Source: Paenibacillus catalpae (GTDB lineage Bacteria; Bacillota; Bacilli; Paenibacillales; Paenibacillaceae). Taken from it: 64,000 bases of DNA. Shown here one piece after another: positions 51,455-60,989 of this stretch. Position numbers and translations under genes: made by a program. Location: positions 62,001-126,000 of the forward strand of contig NZ_FOMT01000003.1 in NCBI RefSeq assembly GCF_900112695.1, given 5' to 3'. Below the pieces are notes generated by a model that made no database searches, was not told where the DNA came from, and worked only from the letters and a program-made list of their open reading frames with translations. The first letter of the stretch is position 1; each line of letters starts with the position of its first letter.

Positions 51455-51892
51455 CTATTTATTGAGCAAATGCCGGTAGGGAGTGTAGTCGATTCCCTTG
51501 CGTTCCAGGAAGGAAACAAGGCTTCGATAGTCACGCTTAGGCGTTGCGCGTATGTATCCTTCAATGCAGTGGTCCTTCGTTACCTCTGAAGCTCCGTTGT
51601 CTATGGCGACCTGACCGATCTTCGCTGCAATGGAATGCTTGGCGATATCCCGGAATGCGGACGGAACAGGAGAGACCAGTTCGTCCAGAAAACTTTTTGA
51701 ATCGTCGGTCCACATGCTGCGGCTTCGTTCGACCCAATAGTTTTGCCAGTCAAGCTTCGATTTGCCGTCCCTCTGAGGCAGCACCTTCAAAAACTTGCGG
51801 AACATGAAGAAACCGCCGATGGCCATTGCGCCGACCATTACGACTGCCCAGAAAACAATGAAAAACATAAACCAATCGGGAGCAGATTTCAT
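51455..51892 (-). CDS. DUF2621 family protein (YneK-like)
   Basis: 145 residues. One N-terminal helix ('WFMFFIVFWAVVMVGAMAIG') is followed by a cytoplasmic domain with 'WVERSRSMWTDDSKSFLDEL', 'PVPSAFRDIAKHSIAAKIG' and 'VTKDHCIEGYIRATPKRDYR'. The C-terminal part resembles the protochlorophyllide-reductase-like 57-kDa small fold seen near iron-sulfur proteins, but the role is unknown. In Bacillus this protein is YneK. It is divergent from nfo and ends before its own terminator. Confidence 0.82.
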   Translation of the reverse strand: MKSAPDWFMFFIVFWAVVMVGAMAIGGFFMFRKFLKVLPQRDGKSKLDWQNYWVERSRSMWTDDSKSFLDELVSPVPSAFRDIAKHSIAAKIGQVAIDNGASEVTKDHCIEGYIRATPKRDYRSLVSFLERKGIDYTPYRHLLNK

Positions 51893-51992
51893 ACTGTACC
51901 TTCACCTCAGGAAGAATTATACCGTATTCCTAGATTTATTTCGACATTCCTTGTAAAATAAGGGTTGATCAACCGAAAGGGGCGTTTTGAAG

Positions 51993-53123
51993 ATGTTAAA
52001 AATCGGTTCCCATGTATCTTTTTCGGACAAGGGGCTGCTTACTGCGGCCAAAGAAGCTGTATCCTATGGTTCAAGCTCGTTTATGATTTATACCGGCGCA
52101 CCGCAGAATACCCGGAGAAAGCCAATTGAAACTTTATATATTGAAGAAGGCAAAGCGATGATGGACAAGGCCGGCATCAATGAGATTGTCGTGCACGCGC
52201 CATATATCATTAATTTGGGCTCTTACAAGGACGACACGTTTGAGCTCGCTGTCCGCTTCCTGCAGGAGGAAATCCGCCGTACCGATTATATCGGGGTCCG
52301 GAATATCGTGCTGCACCCGGGCGCTTATACGGATAAAGATGCTGAATACGGTATTGCCCGTATTGCCGAAGGCCTGAATGAAGTGCTCGAAGGAACAAAG
52401 GACACGAATGTGAACATCGCACTTGAGACGATGGCCGGCAAAGGAACGGAAATCGGCCGCAGCTTCGAGGAGATTGCGTCGATTATCGATAAAGTGCAAA
52501 ATAATGAGCGTTTGACGGTATGTATGGACACTTGCCATATGCATGATGCAGGTTATGACCTCATCAATGATCTTGACGGTGTGCTTCAAAAGTTCGATCA
52601 GACCGTAGGTCTTGACCGAGTTGCGGTAGTCCATGTCAATGACAGCAAGAACCCTGTCGGAGCGGGCAAAGACCGCCATGCTCCTGTTGGTGCAGGCTGG
52701 CTTGGCCATGAGGCGATCCGTACGATCGTCCACCATGAGGCGCTTGCGGGCCGTCCGTTTATTTTGGAAACACCATGGATAGGGAAGGATGACAAGAAGC
52801 AGTTCCCGATGTACGAAGCGGAAATTGCACTGCTCCGCGGTAATGCGATGGATCGCTTTGGCGAGTCGTTCTTCGACCATGTCGAGCGTCTGCATCATTT
52901 CTACGGCAAGCAGGAGATCGATCCCCGCGCATTCGTGCTGTCGACCTGGGATGTTTTGAAGAATGATGCCAAGGCGAAAAAAGCAGATCCGCGCGAGCCG
53001 ATGGAGCGTTTGTTCGATCTGCTGTCGGAAAGCGATGCGCTTCCGGGCGATCTGACCGAAGAGCAAATCAACCAACGGATTACGGCATGGTTCGCCGGCA
53101 AGCAATTGCTTAAAACGGTGTAA
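51993..53123 (+). CDS. nfo: Deoxyribonuclease IV (AP endonuclease) with C-terminal extension
   Basis: 376 residues; usual enzymes have 280-300. Residues 1-285 are a complete TIM-barrel endonuclease IV: '[20 protein letters not shown]', '[11 protein letters not shown]', '[12 protein letters not shown]', '[20 protein letters not shown]', '[15 protein letters not shown]', '[20 protein letters not shown]' and '[10 protein letters not shown]', which supply the three-zinc site. The extra 90 residues ('[20 protein letters not shown]', '[20 protein letters not shown]') are helical and unassigned. It repairs abasic sites and oxidised bases. ATG 51993 fits AAAGGGG better than TTG 51987. purU follows by 47 bp. 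Confidence 0.94.
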   Translation: MLKIGSHVSFSDKGLLTAAKEAVSYGSSSFMIYTGAPQNTRRKPIETLYIEEGKAMMDKAGINEIVVHAPYIINLGSYKDDTFELAVRFLQEEIRRTDYIGVRNIVLHPGAYTDKDAEYGIARIAEGLNEVLEGTKDTNVNIALETMAGKGTEIGRSFEEIASIIDKVQNNERLTVCMDTCHMHDAGYDLINDLDGVLQKFDQTVGLDRVAVVHVNDSKNPVGAGKDRHAPVGAGWLGHEAIRTIVHHEALAGRPFILETPWIGKDDKKQFPMYEAEIALLRGNAMDRFGESFFDHVERLHHFYGKQEIDPRAFVLSTWDVLKNDAKAKKADPREPMERLFDLLSESDALPGDLTEEQINQRITAWFAGKQLLKTV

Positions 53124-53170
53124 TCATGCTTTAAGATAACCATTGTAAAAGGAAGGAAGTTTTAACGTTT

Positions 53171-54049
53171 ATGTCTTCATCTACTACTGAGTCGCGCAGC
53201 GGACGCGCGCGCATGCTGATCTCGTGCCCGGACAGACCGGGTATCGTGGCGGCCGTTTCGCATTTCTTGTACGAGCATGGTGCGAACATTGTACAATCGG
53301 ACCAATACACGATGGATCCGGAAGGCGGCATGTTTTTTATCCGCTTTGAATTTGATTTGAACGATATGGACAAGGAGCTTCCGGTTCTCGTTGAAGATTT
53401 CGCCCGTGTCGCGGACCGCTTCGATATGAAATGGCATACGTTCCGCGCGAGCCGCAAGAAGCGTCTTGCGATCTTTGTCTCCAAGGAAGACCATTGCCTG
53501 ATGGAGCTTCTGTGGCAGTGGAAAGCAGGCGACCTGGACGCGGATATTGCGATGGTCGTGAGCAACCACCCGGATATGAAGGACATGGTTGAATCGTTTG
53601 GCATTCCGTACCACCATATTCCGGTAACGGCGGACACCAAAGCCGAAGCGGAACGCAAGCAGATGGAGATCGTTGCGGACAAGGCGGACCTCATTGTACT
53701 TGCCCGTTACATGCAGATCATCTCGCCGAAATTCATCGAGCAGTTCCCGAACCGCATTATCAATATCCACCATTCCTTCCTTCCGGCGTTCGTTGGAGGC
53801 AAGCCTTATGCGCAAGCTTATAATCGCGGTGTTAAAATCATCGGCGCAACGGCACATTATGTAACGGAGGAACTCGACGGCGGTCCGATTATCGAACAAG
53901 ACGTTCAGCGCGTCAGTCACCGCGACAATGTAGAGGAATTGAAACGAATCGGCCGTACAATCGAGCGCGTCGTTCTCGCGCGTGCCGTGAAATGGCATAC
54001 CGAAGACCGCATTATTGTACATCAGAACAAAACGGTCGTTTTCAATTAA
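53171..54049 (+). CDS. purU: Formyltetrahydrofolate deformylase
   Basis: 292 residues. An N-terminal ACT domain (about 14-90, 'MLISCPDRPGIVAAVSHFLY') is followed by the formyl-transferase-like domain with 'DLIVLARYMQIISPKFIEQF', the catalytic 'NIHHSFLPAFVGGKPYAQAY', 'GVKIIGATAHYVTEELDGGP' and a conserved Asp region near 'IIEQDVQRVSH'. It releases formate from 10-formyl-THF for purine synthesis and folate balance. The ATG follows GGAAGGAAG. A possible shared transcript with nfo; a new promoter precedes tkt. Confidence 0.94.
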   Translation: MSSSTTESRSGRARMLISCPDRPGIVAAVSHFLYEHGANIVQSDQYTMDPEGGMFFIRFEFDLNDMDKELPVLVEDFARVADRFDMKWHTFRASRKKRLAIFVSKEDHCLMELLWQWKAGDLDADIAMVVSNHPDMKDMVESFGIPYHHIPVTADTKAEAERKQMEIVADKADLIVLARYMQIISPKFIEQFPNRIINIHHSFLPAFVGGKPYAQAYNRGVKIIGATAHYVTEELDGGPIIEQDVQRVSHRDNVEELKRIGRTIERVVLARAVKWHTEDRIIVHQNKTVVFN

Positions 54050-54105
54050 TCCAATAAATGCTCTCGTCTTTCTCCATTTTAAGGATGGCAAACGGGTTTT
54101 CGGAA

Positions 54106-54114
54106 TGGTACAAT
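54106..54114 (+). promoter_or_regulatory. Extended -10 promoter of tkt
   Basis: TGGTACAAT, an extended -10, 89 bp before the tkt start; the -35 position (TGGCAA) is weak. Confidence 0.5.
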
Positions 54115-54202
54115 ATTCAAAGCCTTGCGCTACAACTCGCGCTATATCCAGAAATATAGAGAGACAGAGCAATTTTAAACAGGAATTAGGAGGAAGTAAG
54201 AA

Positions 54203-56221
54203 ATGACAGTTACACAAAAATCGATTGAACAGCTTTCGATCGACACGATCCGTACGCTGGCAATCGACTCCATCGAGAAAGCAAAATCCGGACATCCAGG
54301 CATGCCAATGGGCGCAGCTCCAATGGGCTATCAATTGTTCGCGAAAAACATGACACATAATCCGTCGAACCCGACTTGGATTAACCGTGACCGTTTCGTA
54401 TTGTCCGCAGGACATGGTTCGATGCTGCTGTACAGCTTGCTTCACCTGAGCGGTTATGATCTTCCTCTGGAAGAGCTGCAAAACTTCCGTCAATGGGGCT
54501 CCCTGACTCCAGGTCACCCGGAATTCGGCCACACTGCTGGCGTTGACGCAACAACGGGTCCGCTTGGACAAGGTGTTGCTATGGCCGTAGGTATGGCGAT
54601 GGCAGAAGCTCATCTTGCAGCTACTTATAACAAAGAAGGCTTTGACGTTGTTAATCACTTCACATACTCCATTTGCGGCGACGGCGACCTGATGGAAGGC
54701 ATCTCCCATGAAGCTGCTTCCTTTGCAGGCCACCTGAAGCTTGGCAAATTGGTTGTTCTGTATGATTCGAATGATATCTCCCTTGACGGCGCTCTTGACT
54801 TGTCGTACTCCGAAAGCGTTCAAAAACGTTTCGAAGGCTACGGCTGGCAAGTTCTTCGCGTTGAAGACGGCAACGACCTGAACGCATTGTCCAAAGCTAT
54901 CGCTGAAGCGCAAGCAGAAAGAGGCAAACCGACTTTGATCGAAGTGAAGACGGTTATCGGTTACGGCAGCCCGAACAAAGGCGGCAAAGGCGGACATGCT
55001 GGTCCTCACGGTTCCCCGCTGGGTGCTGACGAGACTAAACTGACCAAACAATTCTACGGCTGGTCCGAAGATCACCAATTCCATGTACCGGATGAGGTTC
55101 GCGCTCACTTCGCGGAAGTGAAACAAAACGGCGAGAAAGCAAACGCGGCTTGGAACGAGCAGTTCGCTGCTTATAAAGCAGCTCATCCAGAGCTTGCAGC
55201 TCAATTCGAGCTTGCTACTTCCGGTCAATTGCCTGAGGGCTGGGATGCCGATCTTCCTAAATACACAACGTCCGACAACGCGGTATCGACTCGCGTAGCA
55301 TCGGGTAACGCCCTGAACGGTCTTGTGAAAAACGTGCCTAACCTGGCTGGCGGTTCCGCTGACCTGGAGAGCTCGACAATGACTCACCTTAAAGGTCTTG
55401 CACAATTCAAACCAGGCAGCTACGACGGCCGCAACATCTACTACGGTGTACGTGAATTCGGTATGGCTGCAGCAATGAACGGCATGAGCCTGCATGGCGG
55501 TATGAAAGTATTCGGCGGTACGTTCTTCGTGTTCACAGACTACCTCCGTCCGGCTATTCGCCTTGCTGCAATCATGAAACAACCGGTAACTTACGTTCTG
55601 ACGCATGACTCGATCGCTGTTGGCGAAGACGGTCCTACGCATGAACCTATCGAGCAGCTGGCTTCGATCCGCATCATTCCTGATCTGACCGTTATTCGTC
55701 CTGCTGATGCAAACGAAACTTCTGCAGCATGGGCTTATGCGGTTGAGAACCAAAGCAATCCGGTAGCGCTTGTTCTGACTCGTCAAAACCTGCCGATCCT
55801 GGAAGGTACTGTATCCGGTTCCCGTGAAAACATTAAACGTGGTGCTTATGTTGTATCTGATGCAGCAAACGGCGCTCCACAAGCTCAAATCATCGCTACT
55901 GGTTCCGAGGTTCAACTTGCTGTTGCCGCTCAAAAAGCACTTGCTGAAGAGGGCATTCAAGTTCGCGTTATCAGCATGCCAAGCTGGGATTTGTTCGAGA
56001 AACAAGACAAAGCTTACAGAGATTCCGTTATTTTGCCTGAAGTTAAAGCTCGCGTAGCGGTAGAGATGGCTCATCCATTTGGTTGGGAACGTTATGTTGG
56101 CGACCAAGGCGCGATTATCGCAATCGACCGTTTCGGCGCTTCCGCTCCTGGCGACCGCGTCATTAAAGAGTACGGCTTCACGGTTGAGAACGTAGTAAGC
56201 AAAGTTAAGTCGGTCCTGTAA
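54203..56221 (+). CDS. tkt: Transketolase
   Basis: 672 residues. Residues 1-330 bind thiamine diphosphate ('[17 protein letters not shown]', '[20 protein letters not shown]', '[20 protein letters not shown]', '[13 protein letters not shown]'); the middle domain has '[20 protein letters not shown]' and '[12 protein letters not shown]'-like '[20 protein letters not shown]', and the C-terminal domain '[20 protein letters not shown]'. It moves two-carbon units in the pentose phosphate pathway, with tal at 33.4 kb. Codon use is strongly biased to GCT, GGT, CGT and similar, as in highly expressed genes, which also creates a very long antisense frame. AGGAGGAAG precedes the ATG. Cotranscribed with ppnP. 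Confidence 0.96.
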   Translation: MTVTQKSIEQLSIDTIRTLAIDSIEKAKSGHPGMPMGAAPMGYQLFAKNMTHNPSNPTWINRDRFVLSAGHGSMLLYSLLHLSGYDLPLEELQNFRQWGSLTPGHPEFGHTAGVDATTGPLGQGVAMAVGMAMAEAHLAATYNKEGFDVVNHFTYSICGDGDLMEGISHEAASFAGHLKLGKLVVLYDSNDISLDGALDLSYSESVQKRFEGYGWQVLRVEDGNDLNALSKAIAEAQAERGKPTLIEVKTVIGYGSPNKGGKGGHAGPHGSPLGADETKLTKQFYGWSEDHQFHVPDEVRAHFAEVKQNGEKANAAWNEQFAAYKAAHPELAAQFELATSGQLPEGWDADLPKYTTSDNAVSTRVASGNALNGLVKNVPNLAGGSADLESSTMTHLKGLAQFKPGSYDGRNIYYGVREFGMAAAMNGMSLHGGMKVFGGTFFVFTDYLRPAIRLAAIMKQPVTYVLTHDSIAVGEDGPTHEPIEQLASIRIIPDLTVIRPADANETSAAWAYAVENQSNPVALVLTRQNLPILEGTVSGSRENIKRGAYVVSDAANGAPQAQIIATGSEVQLAVAAQKALAEEGIQVRVISMPSWDLFEKQDKAYRDSVILPEVKARVAVEMAHPFGWERYVGDQGAIIAIDRFGASAPGDRVIKEYGFTVENVVSKVKSVL

Positions 56222-56259
56222 TTTAATAAGCTATTTGGCGTAGAGGAGCTAACCATACA

Positions 56260-56577
56260 ATGTCGCAATTTGAAAACGTAACGGTTGTCAAAGAGGCTAA
56301 TGTTTACTTTGACGGTAAAGTAACTAGCCGTGCTGTTCTGTTTGCAGACGGCACGAAAAAAACGCTTGGCATTATGCTTCCTGGCGACTACGAGTTCGGC
56401 ACGGATTGCATTGAAATCATGGAAATCCTGGCTGGCGACCTGAAAGTACAGCTTCCTGGGGAAACAGAATGGCTGCACATTCAAGGCAAAGGTGAATTCA
56501 CCGTTCCGGCCAACACGAAGTTCAAGCTTCAAGTAGCGGCTGTATCTGACTACTGCTGCTCTTACATCTACGAATAG
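56260..56577 (+). CDS. ppnP: Pyrimidine/purine nucleoside phosphorylase (PpnP, DUF1255)
   Basis: 105 residues, a single cupin. '[20 protein letters not shown]' and '[20 protein letters not shown]' then '[20 protein letters not shown]' are typical. PpnP phosphorolyses a broad range of nucleosides to base and ribose-1-P. It lies 38 bp after tkt; ribose-phosphate from the reaction feeds the transketolase pathway, so the pairing makes sense. The codon use matches tkt. A very strong terminator follows. Confidence 0.92.
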   Translation: MSQFENVTVVKEANVYFDGKVTSRAVLFADGTKKTLGIMLPGDYEFGTDCIEIMEILAGDLKVQLPGETEWLHIQGKGEFTVPANTKFKLQVAAVSDYCCSYIYE

Positions 56578-56588
56578 CATCGATTGAA

Positions 56589-56636
56589 AAAGGGGCCGTC
56601 CCATCGTCATAAATATGACGATGGGACGGCCCCTTT
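56589..56636. terminator. Perfect 22-bp terminator hairpin after ppnP
   Basis: Arms 56589-56610 and 56615-56636 are perfectly complementary with a four-base AAAT loop; A and T triplets sit at the two ends. It may end the tkt-ppnP transcript and reads in both directions. Confidence 0.9.
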
Positions 56637-56783
56637 GTAATTAGGTTAAATTGCAAACTGCGCATCCGAATGTTCTTCCGATCGCCATTGCTCGGGGGTT
56701 CCTTTGAATTAAAGAAGTAAGGTTGGAATCCCCTCACAAAAGCGACCGCTTACGCTTCTCCAGAATCATAAGAAATCAAAACT

Positions 56784-56821
56784 AAAAGTGGCCATGCTTT
56801 AAAAACGGCATGGCTGCTTTT
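56784..56821 (-). terminator. Terminator of the oxidoreductase gene
   Basis: AAAAGTGGCCATGC (56784-56797) and GCATGGCTGCTTTT (56808-56821) pair with one mismatch around a ten-base loop. On the minus strand the descending arm ends in TTTT, 20 bp after the stop. Confidence 0.75.
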
Positions 56822-56841
56822 AGTATCTCAATGAAATATTT

Positions 56842-57735
56842 TTACTTATCTCCGCCGATCTTGCGGCCGATCCATTGCTCGTAGGCTTGCGTAACGCTGC
56901 TCATGTCGAGCTCTCCGAGTCCCATGGAGTCACCGACCTGGAACAAGCTCTTGGCGGCTTCCAGCATCGGTGTAGGTACTTTCAGGTTATCTGACAATAC
57001 GGAGGACAGACGGAGGTCTTTCAGCATAAGCGCCAGGGAAAATTGGACATCATAGTCGTTAGCGAGAATTTTCTCGCCTTTCAGCTCAGCTGTCCGGCTT
57101 GCTGCGCCGCCCGATTGCACCAGCTCAAAGAACGCGCTGCCGTTAATGCCGCCGCTGGCTGCAATTGCCATGCCTTCAGCAAGTGCCGCCATATTGATGC
57201 CAACAATCGTGTTATGAGCGAGCTTGGCGGTAGCGCCGCTGCCGTTAGCCCCCATATGTATCACTTTGCGTCCCATAGCAAGCAATACGTCTTCGACGTC
57301 TTTAAGAGCTGCTTCCGTACCGCCAACCATAAACGTCAATGTACCGCCTTCTGCAGCAGGCTTGCTGCCGGTTACAGGAGCATCAAGGAAAACGGCGCCT
57401 TTCGACTCTGCCGTCGATGTCAGCTCGAGAGCCAGTGAAGGAGAGATCGTGCTGCTGTCAATCAAGATTGTGCCCGGACGAACTGCGCCGAATATACCAT
57501 TGTCTCCAAAATACACCTCGCGGATCGCCGCATCATTGCTGATCATCGTAATGACAATTTCCGATTCACGAACGGCATCGGCAGGGGAAACTGCTTCCTT
57601 AGCCCCACACTGAATCAATTCGCCGGCTTTTCCGGCCGTCCGGTTGTAGACGGTAACTTCATAACCGCTGCGAAGCAGGTTCGCAGCCATGCCATTGCCC
57701 ATAACGCCAAGACCGATAAATCCGATTTTTTTCAT
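56842..57735 (-). CDS. NAD(P)-dependent beta-hydroxyacid oxidoreductase
   Basis: 297 residues of the 3-hydroxyisobutyrate/6-phosphogluconate dehydrogenase-like family. The N-terminal Rossmann fold is 'KIGFIGLGVMGNGMAANLLR', the substrate motif 'FLDAPVTGSKPAAEGGTLTF', and the catalytic lysine lies in 'GATAKLAHNTIVGINMAALA'. Succinic-semialdehyde or tartronate-semialdehyde reduction are typical activities; the substrate cannot be read here. ATG 57735 is preferred over 57741 for eight-base spacing from GGAGGG. It is divergent from pgi with 190 bp between them. Confidence 0.88.
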   Translation of the reverse strand: MKKIGFIGLGVMGNGMAANLLRSGYEVTVYNRTAGKAGELIQCGAKEAVSPADAVRESEIVITMISNDAAIREVYFGDNGIFGAVRPGTILIDSSTISPSLALELTSTAESKGAVFLDAPVTGSKPAAEGGTLTFMVGGTEAALKDVEDVLLAMGRKVIHMGANGSGATAKLAHNTIVGINMAALAEGMAIAASGGINGSAFFELVQSGGAASRTAELKGEKILANDYDVQFSLALMLKDLRLSSVLSDNLKVPTPMLEAAKSLFQVGDSMGLGELDMSSVTQAYEQWIGRKIGGDK

Positions 57736-57764
57736 GTACATTTCCCTCCATTGTATCTTTATTA

Positions 57765-57781
57765 TGATGATTAATTCATCA
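57765..57781. promoter_or_regulatory. Inverted repeat upstream of the oxidoreductase
   Basis: TGATGA and TCATCA are separated by five bases, 30 bp before the start of the minus-strand gene, a position suited to an operator. No cognate regulator is next to it. Confidence 0.35.
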
Positions 57782-57844
57782 AGCTATAAAAGCTTTTACT
57801 AATCATTATAGATAATCTTCATACCTTTTTCATTGTTTAGTCGC

Positions 57845-57873
57845 TTGTTTTTCAAATCTAAATCCGATATTCT
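57845..57873 (+). promoter_or_regulatory. Candidate promoter of pgi
   Basis: TTGTTT (57845-57850) and TATTCT (57868-57873) are 17 bp apart, 54 bp before the start. Confidence 0.45.
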
Positions 57874-57927
57874 AAAGGCTAAGACAAGCAGGTTACTGAA
57901 AAACATTATCAGGGAGGCCTTTTTCTC

Positions 57928-59277
57928 ATGAGTAAAACAGTAAAATTCGATTACACGAAAGCACTTGGCTTTATTGGTCAACATGAGATTGATCATTTGA
58001 CAGAACAGGTTCGTATCGCCCACGAACAATTACATAACGGTACTGGCGCAGGCTCTGACTACCTCGGTTGGATTGACCTGCCTTCTAATTATGACAAGGA
58101 AGAATTCGCCCGCATCAAGCAATCCGCCGAGAAAATCCAATCCGATTCCGAAGTACTGGTTGTTATTGGTATCGGCGGTTCTTACCTCGGCGCGCGTGCA
58201 GCGATCGAAATGCTCTCGAATTCTTTCTACAACCTGCAGACGAAAGAACAACGCAAGACGCCTCAAGTTCTGTTCGCAGGCAACAACATCAGCTCGACTT
58301 ATGTGACTCACCTGCTTCAATTGCTCGAAGGCCGTGACTGGTCGATCAACGTAATCTCCAAATCCGGTACAACAACAGAGCCGGCGATTGCTTTCCGTAT
58401 TTTCCGCGAAGCGCTGGAGAACAAATACGGCAAAGAAGCAGCTCGCAAACGGATCTATGCAACAACCGACCAAGCAAAAGGCGCCCTGAAAAAACTGGCG
58501 ACTGAAGAAGGCTACGAGTCGTTTATTATTCCTGACGATGTAGGCGGACGCTATTCCGTGCTGACAGCAGTAGGCCTTCTGCCAATCGCCGTTGCCGGCA
58601 TTGACATCGACGCGATGATGCAGGGCGCAGCTGACGCATCGAAAGAATACAGCAACCCGAACCTCGCCGAGAACGAGGCTTATCAATATGCAGCAGCACG
58701 TAACGCCTTGTACCGCAAAGGCAAAGTAACGGAAATTCTCGTTAACTACGAGCCTAACCTGCACTTTGTATCCGAGTGGTGGAAGCAGCTCTTCGGCGAA
58801 AGCGAAGGCAAAGACTACAAAGGTATCTATCCGGCATCCGTTGACTTCTCGACAGACCTGCACTCGATGGGCCAATTCATCCAGGAGGGCAACCGCAATA
58901 TTTTCGAAACGGTTATCCAAGTGAATGAAGTAGCGGAGCATATCACAATCGGCAGCGACCCTGCTGACCTCGACGGATTGAACTTCCTGACAGGCAAAAC
59001 AATGGACTTCGTCAACAAGAAAGCATTCCAAGGTACGCTTCTGGCTCATACAGACGGACAAGTGCCTAACTTTATCGTAAACATCGCCGACACGACACCA
59101 TATACGTTTGGTTACATGGTGTACTTCTTCGAGAAAGCCTGCGGCATCAGCGGTTACCTGCTGGGCGTAAATCCGTTCGACCAACCGGGCGTTGAAGCGT
59201 ACAAACGCAACATGTTCGCGCTGCTCGGCAAACCGGGCTACGAGAAAGAAAAGGCTGAGCTCGAAGCTCGTCTGTAA
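57928..59277 (+). CDS. pgi: Glucose-6-phosphate isomerase
   Basis: 449 residues, the bacterial short form. '[20 protein letters not shown]', '[20 protein letters not shown]', '[20 protein letters not shown]' and '[20 protein letters not shown]' with '[19 protein letters not shown]' are the classic series. It interconverts glucose-6-P and fructose-6-P. Codon use is biased as in tkt. AGGGAGG precedes the ATG. Its stop overlaps the yigZ start by one base (TAATG). Confidence 0.96.
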   Translation: MSKTVKFDYTKALGFIGQHEIDHLTEQVRIAHEQLHNGTGAGSDYLGWIDLPSNYDKEEFARIKQSAEKIQSDSEVLVVIGIGGSYLGARAAIEMLSNSFYNLQTKEQRKTPQVLFAGNNISSTYVTHLLQLLEGRDWSINVISKSGTTTEPAIAFRIFREALENKYGKEAARKRIYATTDQAKGALKKLATEEGYESFIIPDDVGGRYSVLTAVGLLPIAVAGIDIDAMMQGAADASKEYSNPNLAENEAYQYAAARNALYRKGKVTEILVNYEPNLHFVSEWWKQLFGESEGKDYKGIYPASVDFSTDLHSMGQFIQEGNRNIFETVIQVNEVAEHITIGSDPADLDGLNFLTGKTMDFVNKKAFQGTLLAHTDGQVPNFIVNIADTTPYTFGYMVYFFEKACGISGYLLGVNPFDQPGVEAYKRNMFALLGKPGYEKEKAELEARL

Positions 59278-59909
59278 TGCTGGAGCGTTATTCAACGGTT
59301 AGAGCGCAGGGCAGTGAAGAGATCGTTATCAAGAAGTCCCGTTTTATCGGCTATGCAAAGCCGGTGGAGACGGAGGAGGAAGCCGTCCAGTTCATCGATG
59401 AGATTAAACGGCTTCACCGGAGCGCGACTCATAACTGCTCGGCTTACGTTGTCGGGGAGCGCGATCAGCATCAGAAAGCCTCCGATGATGGTGAACCAAG
59501 CGGAACGGCGGGCAAGCCGATTCTTGAGGTCATCAAGCATAAAGGGTTGAAAAATGTTGCTGTCGTGGTAACCCGCTATTTCGGCGGTATTATGCTTGGA
59601 GCCGGCGGACTTGTCCGTGCTTATACGGATGGCGCTGTAGCCGGGATCGAAGCGGCCGGCGAAATCGTGCAGGTGCTGCACCGCGAAGTTTTTGTGGATG
59701 TGGACTACACCTGGTACGGCAAAGTGGAGAATGAACTTCATGGCCGGGGAACGCGTCTAGGCGGAACCGAATTCACGGATCGTGTTATTGTGAAATGCCT
59801 GCCCGTCGTGTCAGAGGCGGATGCCTTTGTCGCATGGATCACCGATATGACGCAAGGTCAGGCTGTTATAACAGAAGGCGAAGAAGTCTATTATATTGAA
59901 GGCGAATAA
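59277..59909 (+). CDS. yigZ: YigZ/IMPACT family protein
   Basis: 210 residues. The N-terminal UPF0029 domain has 'IVIKKSRFIGYAKPVETEEE', 'IKRLHRSATHNCSAYVVGER' and 'DDGEPSGTAGKPIL', and 'VVVTRYFGGIMLGAGGLVRA' is its hallmark; a DUF1949 domain closes the protein ('VDVDYTWYGKVENELHGRGT'). The eukaryotic relative IMPACT inhibits the kinase GCN2, but the bacterial role is unknown. It is coupled to pgi through the TAATG overlap and followed by a strong terminator. Confidence 0.92.
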   Translation: MLERYSTVRAQGSEEIVIKKSRFIGYAKPVETEEEAVQFIDEIKRLHRSATHNCSAYVVGERDQHQKASDDGEPSGTAGKPILEVIKHKGLKNVAVVVTRYFGGIMLGAGGLVRAYTDGAVAGIEAAGEIVQVLHREVFVDVDYTWYGKVENELHGRGTRLGGTEFTDRVIVKCLPVVSEADAFVAWITDMTQGQAVITEGEEVYYIEGE

Positions 59910-59913
59910 AAGA

Positions 59914-59957
59914 AAGCCGCAGGTTGTCTTGGTTTAAAGACAACCTGCGGCTTTTTG
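59914..59957. terminator. Terminator after yigZ
   Basis: AAAGCCGCAGGTTGTCTT pairs with AAGACAACCTGCGGCTTT around an eight-base loop, followed by TT. Confidence 0.92.
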
Positions 59958-60035
59958 CAATTCCTCCGCAGCCAAAGGATGAAATACTCTAGAAAAAATG
60001 GACAGCCTTCTTACGCAGAAATTGTAAAAATGGGA

Positions 60036-60093
60036 TTGACTAGACCAGTTGTTGTCTGCTAAATTTAGAATACCAAGTGAGTTAATAGGAATT
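60036..60093 (+). promoter_or_regulatory. Promoter of the sulfate operon with CymR-like site
   Basis: TTGACT (60036-60041) and TAAATT (60060-60065) form a promoter with an 18-bp spacer. ATACC at 60070-60074 and GGAATT at 60088-60093 lie directly downstream and resemble the sulfur regulator CymR's operator as I recall it. No SAM riboswitch motif is present in the 215-bp gap. Confidence 0.4.
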
Positions 60094-60173
60094 GTAATGA
60101 ATAATTGATCATGATTACGATGAACAAGCAAACACCTGCGGCTCGAGCCGACGGTTTGGAGGTCATTAGCAGC

Positions 60174-60989
60174 ATGAATGTCATGTTTCGCAGCAAGTGG
60201 TGGAGCTTCGGATTTCGAAGCGCGATTATGCTCTACTTTTTTATCTTAATTGTACTTCCCATTATCGGAATTTATTCGCAGTCGATTTCCAGTGGTTTCG
60301 TGCCATTCTGGGAGAGTATATCGGATCCTCTTGCATGGAAGGCAGTCCTGCTGACCATCAAGCTGGCGCTTATTGCTACCGTCATTAATGTGCTGCTGGG
60401 TTCCATGATCGGCTGGGTGCTCATCAGGTACCGTTTTCCGGGAAGAAGGATCTTGAACAGCTTGGTTGACCTGCCGTTCGCGCTTCCGACAGCGGTTACC
60501 GGACTTATGATCTTGCTTTTGCTTGGTCCAGGCAGTTTCGTCGGCGAGCTTGCTTCGAAGATGGGCTTCGAGATTGTATTCCATCAGCCGGCTATCGTTA
60601 TAGCCATGGTCTTTGTTACTTTTCCGTTTGTGATCCGGGCTGTGCAGCCTTTGCTTGAGGAGATTGACAAGTCGGAAGAAGAAGCAGCCTACACGATGGG
60701 GGCTACCAAGCTTCGGACGTTCTTCAGCGTTATTTATCCTTCGATGCTTCCGGGTGTAATCAGCGGTGCGATGCTGGCTTTTTCGAGAGCGCTGGCGGAG
60801 TTTGGGGCTGTTGTGCTTGTAGCAGGCAATATTCCGGGAAAGACGCTGATTGCCGCCGTTTATATTTTCGGAGAAATTGAAAGTGATAATCCACAAGGAG
60901 CTGCAGCGGTTTCCGTAATGCTGCTGACGCTTTCGTTTATCATTTTATGGACGGTCAACCTGATTCAATCGAGGAGGCCGGGAAAATGA
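60174..60989 (+). CDS. cysT: Sulfate/thiosulfate ABC transporter permease CysT
   Basis: 271 residues from ATG 60174, with GGAGGT ten bases before it; upstream in-frame codons back to 60105 would add an unlikely polar leader. Six helices. Markers are 'FRSAIMLYFFILIVLPIIGI', 'RRILNSLVDLPFALPTAVTG' and the EAA loop 'EEAAYTMGATKLRTFFSVIY'. It forms the sulfate channel with CysW. The stop overlaps the cysW start by 4 bp (ATGA). Confidence 0.93.
   Translation: MNVMFRSKWWSFGFRSAIMLYFFILIVLPIIGIYSQSISSGFVPFWESISDPLAWKAVLLTIKLALIATVINVLLGSMIGWVLIRYRFPGRRILNSLVDLPFALPTAVTGLMILLLLGPGSFVGELASKMGFEIVFHQPAIVIAMVFVTFPFVIRAVQPLLEEIDKSEEEAAYTMGATKLRTFFSVIYPSMLPGVISGAMLAFSRALAEFGAVVLVAGNIPGKTLIAAVYIFGEIESDNPQGAAAVSVMLLTLSFIILWTVNLIQSRRPGK

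Noticed and set aside
53177-56107. 976-codon open frame on the minus strand across purU and tkt
   Set aside because: It is the antisense shadow of two genes with biased codon use; its translation has no domain, no ribosome site and crosses an intergenic region.
58030-59295. 421-codon minus-strand frame opposite pgi
   Set aside because: Same cause: codon bias of pgi leaves few stops on the complement. The Cys/Phe-rich product resembles nothing.
59958-60173. SAM (S-box) or T-box riboswitch before cysT
   Set aside because: The gap is long enough but contains neither the S-box 5' consensus nor a T-box sequence.
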